NCBI GenBank assembly: GCA_004764695.1
Contig: SMSO01000025.1
Location: forward strand, 3,814,102-3,878,101
Origin: Schizochytrium sp. TIO01
Lineage: Eukaryota; Sar; Bigyra; Thraustochytrida; Thraustochytriidae
Length of the DNA stretch: 64,000 nt
Reading direction: 5' to 3'
Shown here: one piece after another, positions 38,107-47,184 of the stretch
Position numbering within the stretch: position 1 is the first letter of the stretch
Layout of the letters: each line of letters starts with the position of its first letter
The notes under the pieces: model-generated
Told to the model about the DNA's origin: nothing
Database searches by the model: none
What the model saw: the letters and a program-made list of their open reading frames with translations, nothing else
Program-made: the position numbers and the translations under genes

Positions 38107-39652
38107 GCTGAGCGGGTGAGCGCCTAGCTGCTCGAGTTGCGCGTGAAGAAGAAGCCGCCCTGATCCATTTGAAGGAATGGAATCGTGATCCATGGCGGAA
38201 TTTGCAAAATCCAAGTTCTCTTGAATCTTTTTTTGAAAATTCATGGCCGCGTAATAAATAGATAAATACGCTGTCTTTCCGGGTTGGATCAAACAACGTT
38301 CAGAAACTTGGAAGCGGTTCCGCTCGAGGGCCTGAAAGAGCCTTTGGGGCGAGGCTCTTTTGCGAGCTCGCATCAAAGAACTTGATTGACGACCAGGTAT
38401 GTGATGATAACGAAGGATTGATTGCATGAAATTGAACTCGACCTCAAGTTCCTTTTCTTTTTGAAATCTTCCTTGTTTCGCCTGGTTCCTGGTTCTCTCT
38501 GCTTTCCCAATTGGCCCTGTTCTCCTATCGTTTGCAGTAGGTAGACGCCTACATCTCTGGTCCTTAAGTCAATCAATCAGAGAGGTAACGCTCATGCTTT
38601 TACTTTAATGACACACCTAAAATGTCTCCATTTCTTTTCCACCAGAAAACAAATTACTTTAAATTTTTATTTTTTTCGTATCTACAACTTCAAGCTCTGA
38701 GGGAAACATGGCCTGTTTTATTTATTTTTAAAATTAAAAAATAAAATAAAATATTTGTACAAAACTAAAACTAATGTACGAAAACAACTAAACTAATGTA
38801 CGAAAACAGCACATACTAACTTTGAAGAAGAAGCTGGGCCAACCGCACGCGACCCAAAGGATCTTGCATCGAGCGAGCGAGCGAGCGAGCGGGTGCGATC
38901 AAGCCATTAGGTCGGCAGCAAGATTCCTGCTGCTTTCGGCCAGCCTCCACGACTTTTCCACCAAGTTTCCAGAGAAAGCCCGCCCTGCATTCAAGTTCGA
39001 GAGAAAGAACCGCCGCAGCAAACGACGCATCCTGGACCGACCCGCCGGCGCTTGCCAAAATTGGGTTCCGCTCTGCGGTATCCTTTAAAGTTTAAACCTA
39101 CTCTAGTAGAGAGTATGAAAATGCTACTTCAATACTTACTTACCTACTGGGAGGTTGGTTGCCAAGTGCCGAATAAAATACGCAGCGCTGGTCAATATAA
39201 TACGCCCCCACCCTACGGCCAGTTAGGGGGTATATAAGTTTCTCCTAAAAGAAGCCCAGCATTGTCCGAAAAGAGAAGCGCCTTGTTGAAGGAAGCTCGT
39301 GTTATTGTATTACCGCGGCACCACTTGGCAACTCGGGCGAACTCTGGAGCTTGGAGCTGATACCTATCTTGGGCCTGCGAACGCCGCACTCGAGGAGTAA
39401 AACTGATGAGCTCGCCACCGCCTGATGGGCGGGTTTAGTCTGAGCTGAGACTGGCGCCACGCGGCCGCGCGCGCGATCGATTGAGCGAGGGAATGGGCCA
39501 CCTCCGCCTTCGTAAGTAGCAGTAGGCGGGTTCTACCCATACACCGAATGAAGAGAGCGAAGCTTTTCTTGATCTTTTCTTTATCCCTACTTGGAAATGA
39601 GCGGATTTTAATACACGTCTTAAAATGCAGATACTACCGAATGCTGCGGATT

Positions 39653-39687
39653 GTTATTTGTTATTTGTTATTTGTTATTTGTTATTC
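39653..39687. repeat. 7-bp tandem repeat (TTATTTG)
   Basis: About five perfect tandem copies of a 7-nt unit. Confidence 0.9.
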
Positions 39688-40479
39688 ATTTGTTGATTAC
39701 TTTTCAAATTGTCGAGAACCGAAAGGCCAACACAAGGCAGCGACAGTGGTCTATAACGGAGTGGATCGCAACGCTGGCACTCAGTTCTCCTTCTCCAACT
39801 GCCTGTGGCTGATTGGCTTCTCAAAGCGACCTCGTGTACCCGACGTCCCACGCTTATTCGCTCTTTTCAAGAGCAGGAAACCCACCAACAAAGAATCTAA
39901 GGAACAAACAAACAAACAAGCGAATACAAGAAAGAAAGAAGAAAGAGAGAGAAAGAGAGAGAGAAGGTCCACTAGCACTCGTAGTAATAGTACTAATGGT
40001 GTTGCTACAAAGCTGTTGCCTTCTGAGCTCGAATGTGAAAACTCGAAACGATCGCAACCGCTCAGTAAACTAAACTCTCTGTGAGAGAGAGAGGCGCCGC
40101 GCGTGCACGGCCAAACCTTGAAGGTTTGAGCTCGTTCTGGCGGGGGATTGACGGAGAAAGCGAAGCCTCAGCGGGAGGACAATTGTGCCTGCCGGTAGCG
40201 AGGTGGGCTGGCATGCGGCGACCAGGTGCCGCGCAGTTGTAGCAGCATCTGCTGATAGGAACCCAAGTGCAAGAGCAGGAGCGGGCTGGTCTCTTTTTCT
40301 CCCGCTCGTGCCCTTTTGCAGACAAAGCTGAAGGAAGGTGCCAGTTCTCTCGTCCCCTTCCAAGTTGGCCTTCCAACTCTTCGTTTGCCCTTTTCGCGGA
40401 ATAGGTCTCCGCGGGGACACTGGTGTGTACCAAGAGCGCCGCGGGACTAGGTGTGCACAGCGGTCTCTCTAGTTAGCGA

Positions 40480-40501
40480 GCTAGCTAGCTAGCTAGCTAG
40501 A
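40480..40501. repeat. CTAG/AGCT tetranucleotide run
   Basis: About five GCTA-register units in a row. Confidence 0.9.
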
Positions 40502-41063
40502 GGCGGCGCCGCACGAGGAAGCTGGATATGGTTGGGAGCTGTGAGAACGGCGTGCCGCTTCAAGCTGAAGCTGAAGAGGCCTGCGCCGTCCCTTTCCACG
40601 CTGACTCAAGTGCTGTGGCTGGAGAGGGTGTCATCATGCTGAGGCAGCAGGCGGCTTCGAGCACTTTCTTGGTGGAGTAGCTAGCTGGGCGGCGGAGAAA
40701 CCGAGAACTTCTTGGCGGATCTTGAAAGTTGCTACAAACCTTGTTACTACCTACTACCACCATGGGAGCACTATCTGCAGGTAGGTAGGTCCTACCTGGC
40801 GAGTAAACAGCGGACACAGACATCGGGTACCTAGCGCGTAGCACTAGTAGTCTTATAAGGCCCAGTTTCAAAAGCTGAGCTCTGTAAATTCTGAAAGGAG
40901 CTTTCGGCGCAGTTTCTTGGACTTCTGATTGTCAATCGCAACTCTTCACGTACCATCTTCAGGCCTTCCGGCCGACCTCTGTCTCTTGTTCGTGCGTTCG
41001 TTCATTCACGAGCACTGGCGCTGCTGTCTGCGATGGTCTGGTTTGCTTGTTCCACAGCCCGAA

Positions 41064-41089
41064 TGACTGACTGACTGACTGACTGACTG
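41064..41089. repeat. GACT tetranucleotide repeat
   Basis: About six tandem GACT units. Confidence 0.9.
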
Positions 41090-42020
41090 CCTTCGACATC
41101 TTCATTCAGGTTGATCCCAAGCTCACCTTCGATTCAATTATATTCTCCTCGTCAGGTCACGGAGAACCCGCAAAGCAAAGCCAAAACCTCCTCTGTCCTC
41201 TAGCTAGCTTTCATCTTGCGTGGACCTGCTCAGGCTGCTTGCCTTGTCTTGTTTTGCCTTGTCTTGTCTTGTCTGCGTGCGATTGCAACGCAGGGCCGCT
41301 TTCCCTCGCAAGCGGCCGGCAGGAACGAAGGTAGTATCCATCGCAGCTGCGGTGGCCTCCTCAGCGCACAGTCTCGACCGTGTGCATGCTTTCTCGAGAG
41401 AGCTGAGAAGGTAGCAGTGCTTAGACGTGCGCTACTCAGGTCGAGCTCTCTCTTTCGCCAACTTGAAAACTAAGACGATATCCACGTTATGGTAGCGGCA
41501 CAGTCAGTAGCATGCTCCTACCTACCCACGTAGTAGTCCGCAAGATAGAGAGAGAGCGGCGAAACAGGCCGAGGCGGGCGGCGTTAGCAACCCGCTAGGA
41601 ACCCTTAGTGGATATGGCACCTTACTGACTGCTAAGAGTGACTCCGTCAAGTGCGTGCTCCGTAGAAGCGGCTATTGGGCGCCTACCTGCGTAGTAGTGC
41701 TTAGGAGGTTGGTAGCTGTAGGAATAGACAGTCTCGAAAGGAGACAACGAATTGGTTGAACTCCAAAGCTGCGCTGTATGATGGAGAACCCTGAATCGAT
41801 TCAAGGCCGTCGGGCGTTGGCGGCGGCCTTTTAGAAAATTGGACAGGCCGGAGGGTCTGCTCTTGTGGGCTACGGCATGTCAGGTTTTAGGTTGCCACGC
41901 TTCGATGGAGAGGACTTTGGAGGCTCGCTTTGTTGCTGTCCTTGTTGTGTGTCCTTTTTCAAAGCTTTGAGGTGAAAGCTGAAGATAAACAAACTTACTG
42001 CTACGACGTATGTCTTTGGC

Positions 42021-42070
42021 AGATACATACGCCGATACATACACAGATACATTCACACATACATACATAG
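42021..42070. repeat. Imperfect GATACATACAC-type repeat
   Basis: Imperfect CATA-based units, some grouped as ATACATACNCNGATACAT. Confidence 0.75.
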
Positions 42071-42175
42071 ATCCTGTTTGCTGAATGCCTGAAGGGCGCG
42101 GTCTCCTTTCGAAAGTTTCCAAGTTGACTTTCCAAAGCCTGGGAAAGCTGGCAAGCGACTTGCGAAAGGCTGTAT

Positions 42176-42203
42176 CAGACAGACAGACAGATAGACAGAC
42201 AAA
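42176..42203. repeat. CAGA tetranucleotide repeat
   Basis: About six CAGA units with one ATAGA interruption. Confidence 0.85.
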
Positions 42204-42570
42204 CTTGAGCAGCGGGCAAAGAATCAAGCTAAGAAATGCCTCGATATACCCGTTGCTTGCGAAGAGTTAAGAGTTGATGTGAAAAACAACAGAATCTCTC
42301 TACTATATACAGCATGAGAGGAAGAAGAGGCCTTGGAAAAGCTGCTTTCTTTTCTTCCCTCTTTCTTAAAAAAAATAAAAAAATAAAAATAGTAACTTGA
42401 GTGATTGAAAAAGCAGATAAAAAACAACTGATGATCATGCTAACTTTTAAATGCAAGAAAACTACTTCGCTAGTTAGAATGAGTTGTTACTCTCTTTCCT
42501 GAGCGAGTTATTGAGACTTCTGTAAAGCTCTCCATGACTCTTCCTCTTCTTCGTCGGCGTCTTCTCGCGG

Positions 42571-42624
42571 TCATTCATTCATTCGTTCATTCATTTATTC
42601 CGTCAGTCAGTCAGTCAGTCAGCA
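42571..42624. repeat. Compound ATTC then GTCA repeat
   Basis: About seven imperfect ATTC units directly followed by about five GTCA units. Confidence 0.9.
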
Positions 42625-42867
42625 GTTTTCTTAATCATCTCACAGTCGCTCTTCGTCGCAAACTCCTCGTGCTCCAAGTTGCCAAGCAGGGCCGCCGTTC
42701 TTTATTAAATGGAACACTCATAGAACACTCGGCGCGCGAGGAAGGTGATACAGGAAATTGTGAGCTGCTGGTTTCCGTATTGGAGCTGTAAGCAGAGACG
42801 ATGATTTCCCGGGTGCGCAGGAAGTCGAAAAGCAACCTTGAGAGTCAGTAGGAGGTAGGCACTCACA

Positions 42868-42891
42868 TAGCTAGCTAGCTAACTAGCTAGC
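42868..42891. repeat. CTAG/AGCT tetranucleotide run
   Basis: An AGCT-register run interrupted once by AACT. Confidence 0.85.
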
Positions 42892-43529
42892 AATAGTAAG
42901 CAAAGAAAACAGAAGTTAGTTTGTCTTATTTTGAAAATTTTAAGAAATGTAGAAAACATTTTAAAGAACATTTTAAAATAAAATTGAAAAAGCTTTGAAG
43001 GAAAGAAGAGAGTGCTTCGTCGCTCGCGTAGGAGTAGCTTAGAGCTCAGGAGGATGGGAAAGGAAACGCAGAAACACCTTACACGAAGCAACCGTCGAGA
43101 GAGGAGCTTTCTCTTCTTTTCTTTCTTTCTTTTCCATCCATGAATCTGTCTAGCCAGCTATCTACAGGTGGCGGCGTGTTCCTTTCATCAACAGACGAGC
43201 TTAAGCTTGTTCTCTCTGCTGCCTCTCGAAGTGGATTGCGGTCACTTTGATCGAAAGTCAACAGACAACACACAGCTCTTCGTGCTTTCTTTCTCTCGTT
43301 TTGTTTCTCTATCCCTCTCTCTCTTACTGTCGCGTATAGTTTTCAGTACAGTAGAACATGTGCCTTAATCTCTAAAAAGTTGCTGTATTCTTTAACTTTT
43401 CTATCCATTAAGAAAGCATTGCGAAGATGAGTTGAAGAAGAAGAAGATCACATCCATGGAAACGCTGTGAAGAGCGTGGCCGCCCGCCAGACCACGAGAC
43501 GAAGCGGCAGAACAAGGAGGTCCTCAGCC

Positions 43530-43552
43530 TGCTAGCTAGCTAGCTAGCTAGC
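43530..43552. repeat. CTAG/AGCT tetranucleotide run
   Basis: Five to six perfect GCTA-register units. Confidence 0.9.
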
Positions 43553-43703
43553 CATTCAGCTGGCTGGCCAGCCAGCACGGGAGCCCGAAGTGAGACAGGA
43601 GGAACGAGAGCAGTGCTTTTCTCTCGTTCTTTGGTCTCGATCTCGCTGCTATTCAGACTATAGAAGCACTCACCTCTTCCTCTTCATAATAAAACACATC
43701 ATA

Positions 43704-43740
43704 ATACATACATACATACATATACATATACATACATGCA
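43704..43740. repeat. CATA tetranucleotide repeat
   Basis: CATA units with TATACA interruptions. Confidence 0.9.
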
Positions 43741-43977
43741 TTATCATTATTTTATTCTTATTCTTATTTTAAAAGAGGCTTTTTAAGTATAAAACTAATC
43801 AGTAAAGAGTCTGAAGTCTATATTGATAGAAGGGTGAATAAAGTACATAGAGGTCCATAATAACATGGAAAATGAGAAAAACACCGTATTGGTGCACCTC
43901 TTTAGTTAAAAAGAAGAAGAAGAAGACAACTTGAAAAGCAGTCTAAGATTGACTCTACGTGTCACAAAGAGTGCCAA

Positions 43978-44042
43978 CAAATACATACACGCATACATGC
44001 ATGCATACATACATCCACACATGCATGCATACCTGCATACAT
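43978..44042. repeat. CATA/CATG interspersed repeat
   Basis: A 65-bp run of ATAC and ATGC tetranucleotides, i.e. a purine-pyrimidine alternating stretch that could favour left-handed DNA. Confidence 0.85.
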
Positions 44043-44268
44043 TAGACGTAGTGAAAAGCAGCAGCGAAGGTTGCAAGAGGAGTTTGAAGAAGCGCGAGTA
44101 AGCAATAGATATCATAATCCAACTAACTAGTTAGCAGCGAAGAAAATACGAAGAAAAGGAGAAGAAAGGAAAAAGAAAAGAAAGCGCTGTAGCATTAGCT
44201 ATTCAAGTAGCTAGCTCATTGTTGCCCCTTCTTGAAAGAAAGAAAGTGGCATCCAGATTGATGAATCA

Positions 44269-44297
44269 GAATCATGAAGAATCATGAAGAATCATGA
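44269..44297. repeat. 10-bp tandem repeat (AATCATGAAG)
   Basis: Three copies of a 10-nt unit, the last diverging at its end. Confidence 0.85.
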
Positions 44298-45341
44298 GTC
44301 ATTCATGCTTCGTGATGGAGAGGTCTTCAGCAAAGTCAGTCACCAGGGCCACTCACTCCTCAGACGATTGCCATGGCCACTCACTTGCAGCAGGTCAGGT
44401 CATAGGTAATTGAATTATCTTGGATTGCCGATGCGCAGTGCAAACTTATCCAGAGCCTGAGGATAAGTCAAATCAGTAGTATTGAAGAGAAGTGAAGAGG
44501 TGCTGTGTTCGAGTCTATGATGTGGAGTCTGAGTATCTTGCACGAAAGACGACATGCAAGGACAACACTGCATCATACCACTGATGTGCTTGAGCAACGC
44601 CTATGCTCCAGGCCCGGGAAACAGCCAGCTTTCCACAACGTAGTAGGCACCTACCTACCTGGGCATCAACTTCGAAAAGCCAAAAGCCAAAAGCCAAAGT
44701 CCCCGAGGAGTTTGAGGATAAAAGAACTGACATAGATGTCCTCCTTTGCCTGGCTTTTATTATGAAGATGATGAATGAGGTTTTAGTCATTTCTTTGTTT
44801 TTTCAACTTTGAAAGCTATTTTTCATTTTTCGTCTGTGCAAAAGGAAATGGAAAAGTTTTTAAAGGGTAGGCCTTCTTTTAATTTAAATAATAAAAAAAT
44901 TGGGGGAAAAATGAAAAAGAGAATAATTAGCTTGAGGTAGGGTGTTTCTAATTGATGATCGATCACCCACGCCTCCTATGGTAATGGGTATGTGGTGCTA
45001 GGCAAGTGCCGAAAAGAAAAAGCCATGGACTTCTTCTTCTTCTTTCTGCTTTCCTTCGTAAAATGCAGAATAGTTGTGCTGTGACACATGGGATCAGCAG
45101 CAGAGCTCCGCTAGCTAGACAGCCAGAAGCTTCCGCGAGGTACCCACGAAGAGCAGTGCCCAAGCCGGTCAGTCACTCGGCAGCGAGCCCATACGCTCAG
45201 GTCTCGCTCCCGAACGAGAAGCTAGACCGCCTCTTCCTTCGTGATCTCAAGGTGGTGTAGTATACCTAATAAATGGCTTTTCTTTTACTTTCTTTTCAAT
45301 CGTGCTGCCGTGGAAAAAAGTTTTGAAATGATGGATGTTTG

Positions 45342-45373
45342 AAAAGGAAAGAAAAGAAAAGAAAAGAAAAGGA
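45342..45373. repeat. AAAAG pentanucleotide repeat
   Basis: About five AAAAG units on the plus strand. Confidence 0.85.
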
Positions 45374-45689
45374 AGCGGCACGTATTTTATTCACGCTACT
45401 ATGCATTGAGTAAGTGGGCCTAGTAGACCAGAAAGCACTCGGTGGAGAGAAAGGATTTGTAAGATGAAGTTTTTGTTTTGTTTGTTTAAAAGGGAAAGAA
45501 CTTGAAAGGCCTTGCGCTTAAAAAGACTCGGGTGAAAACTTCGTTCCCTCTCAGAGTCACTGCTTCTCTTTTCGTTCTTCTTTTTCGAGTTGGTGTTTTT
45601 ATTTTAGAGCTGATTAAGCCTTCAAAGTAGCAATAAAGAAAGGAATCAACAAACGAACTGAAAGCAAAAGCAGGAGGCTTCCGAAGGAC

Positions 45690-45728
45690 AGAGAAAAGAG
45701 AAAAGAGAAAAGAGAAAGAGAAAAAGGG

Positions 45729-45777
<49 letters not shown>

Positions 45778-45783
45778 AGAAGA
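45690..45783. repeat. 94-nt pure polypurine tract
   Basis: An uninterrupted A/G stretch (AAAAG units, then about 15 GA units, then AAAG units) that ends about 48 bp upstream of the ATG at 45831. Such tracts can form triplex (H-)DNA and often sit in promoters or leaders. Confidence 0.92.
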
Positions 45784-45830
45784 CTCGAGACGAAGCAGAA
45801 AGCAAACTCGATACGCGCGTGGTGCCGCTG

Positions 45831-46922
45831 ATGACCGCCCGAGAATCGATACAGAGCCTTGCCGCGCCGGCGTGGGACGCCCGCGGTCCCTTGGATCAAC
45901 GCAGGCGTGAGCGCGTTACAAGGGCCGCCGGCCTTGAGAGGATGCCCGACGTATTCCCCGCGGAGCAGAACTGCGCCCTCCTCTGTGCGCAGACAAGCAA
46001 TATTAGAATTACTATGGAGGACAACAACAACGACTTTTGCGAAGCCTCGACCACAGCCAAAAATTGTGGCGGGAGCGGAGGAATTAAACGCTCCAAGAGG
46101 TATCATGACCTCACGTCTATGCAACAATGGCCAGTCGGCAACTGTGAGACTACTCAGCAGCAACAGCAGAACCCTAAGGTTCGCCGGGCGAACGAGGAGG
46201 GCAAGCTGTTGCGGGTGCTGTGCACGGAAGGCCATATAGATCAACATAATGAGGAAGAAGAGGAGCAAAAGGTTGAGGTCCCAATGTCTCCTGCATTCAA
46301 TTTCGATGAGTCAGCTTTCTGGTTCAGCATTGACGAGGAAGCGAGCGATGAAGTTGACCTGGACACCGAGGACGAAGAGGTCGTGTCGGATGATGCCAGC
46401 TTTGACGACGAGGAAGGTCTGAATGACAAAGTGGGAAGGCTTGCACTCCAGAGGGTCTCTTCTGTAGACACCGAAGAAAATGACGATTTGCCTGCACAAC
46501 CTCAAGATGAAGTTGCCTCTTCAGCGTCAGTTTCTTCATCAGATGATGAAGACATTTCTGACGACACTGACCGCCACCACCACCACAACAACAACAATAA
46601 CAACAAAGCCAGAAGCTCCTCTTGGGGAAGCGTGTACCCTCTTACCAGGGCCGCGGGCTCTGTTCCATCAGGTGGTATGCTTTTACGTTCCCGTCAGCGC
46701 ATGCCCAACGCTCCTGTGCAAGGCCCTGAATTTGAAGAGACGAAGGGCTGTGACCGCCGCCGCGAGGCTTCGACCTCATCATATATCAGCGGCGCTTCTG
46801 TTAATACCAGTGCAAGTACTGCTGCAAGTAGTAGTAGCAAAGGTATCCAGGCACAGCTCTCAAAGAAGAGAGCTGTTCCAGCTGAACAACCACTATTCCC
46901 GCGCCGATCCCCATATATTTAA
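45831..46922 (+). CDS. Acidic, low-complexity protein of unknown function
   Basis: 363 residues from the first ATG at 45831; alternative in-frame starts are the Met at about residue 38 and the one opening MEDNNNDFCE (about 46014), and I cannot decide between them. I do not recognise it. Residues 100-105 are a short Gln run; residues about 140-250 are strongly acidic (EEEEE, DDEE, SSSDDED); a HHHH-N6 homopolymer stretch lies at about 255; the C-terminus is Ser-rich and basic (KKRAVPAEQPLFPRRSPY). One ordered-looking patch is AFNFDESAFWFSID (about 170). The composition suggests an intrinsically disordered nuclear or regulatory protein. It has an uninterrupted frame over a kilobase and converges on the next gene 262 bp away, which supports it being real. 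Confidence 0.6.
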   Translation: MTARESIQSLAAPAWDARGPLDQRRRERVTRAAGLERMPDVFPAEQNCALLCAQTSNIRITMEDNNNDFCEASTTAKNCGGSGGIKRSKRYHDLTSMQQWPVGNCETTQQQQQNPKVRRANEEGKLLRVLCTEGHIDQHNEEEEEQKVEVPMSPAFNFDESAFWFSIDEEASDEVDLDTEDEEVVSDDASFDDEEGLNDKVGRLALQRVSSVDTEENDDLPAQPQDEVASSASVSSSDDEDISDDTDRHHHHNNNNNNKARSSSWGSVYPLTRAAGSVPSGGMLLRSRQRMPNAPVQGPEFEETKGCDRRREASTSSYISGASVNTSASTAASSSSKGIQAQLSKKRAVPAEQPLFPRRSPYI

Positions 46923-47184
46923 GCGATTTCCAATCATGTACCTAAGAAGAAGCACCTGTCCTGTCGCGTGCGCTGTGAATCCATGCATACATAAATTACA
47001 CTTACACACCCATTCAAAAAGACTCTACATACATAACCCCCCACGTAAACTATATTATTATTATTTTCTAGGTATACTCCACTTTCCATAGTGATTTTTT
47101 TTTTTGAAGTATCAACTAAAATGAAGATCCAATGAACCTCTCGATAACTGTAAGCATAAAACACAAAATCTAGCTCTTATATAT

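Larger units (their letters stand above)
33345..45830. other. 12.5-kb gene-poor, microsatellite-rich region
   Basis: No reading frame here has family motifs or protein-like composition over a useful length, apart from a weak one at 36451-36792. The region mixes very AT-rich DNA (36840-37110, 38660-38820, 42360-42420) with GC-rich islands (37396-38040, 40090-40680, 41216-41470). It holds most of the tetranucleotide repeats, CTAG runs and TAGGTA-like motifs of the window. A TATA-like GGGTATATAAG stands alone at about 39229. Small multi-exon genes or long non-coding RNAs could be missed by eye. Confidence 0.5.

Noticed and set aside
39548-40084. 178-codon frame
   Set aside because: It spans the TTATTTG and AAAG/GAGA microsatellites, and the Lys/Glu/Arg-rich half is simply the translated repeat.
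46480-47091. 203-codon frame overlapping the acidic protein
   Set aside because: It lies out of frame over the longer acidic-protein frame and has Leu/His/Thr-rich shadow composition.
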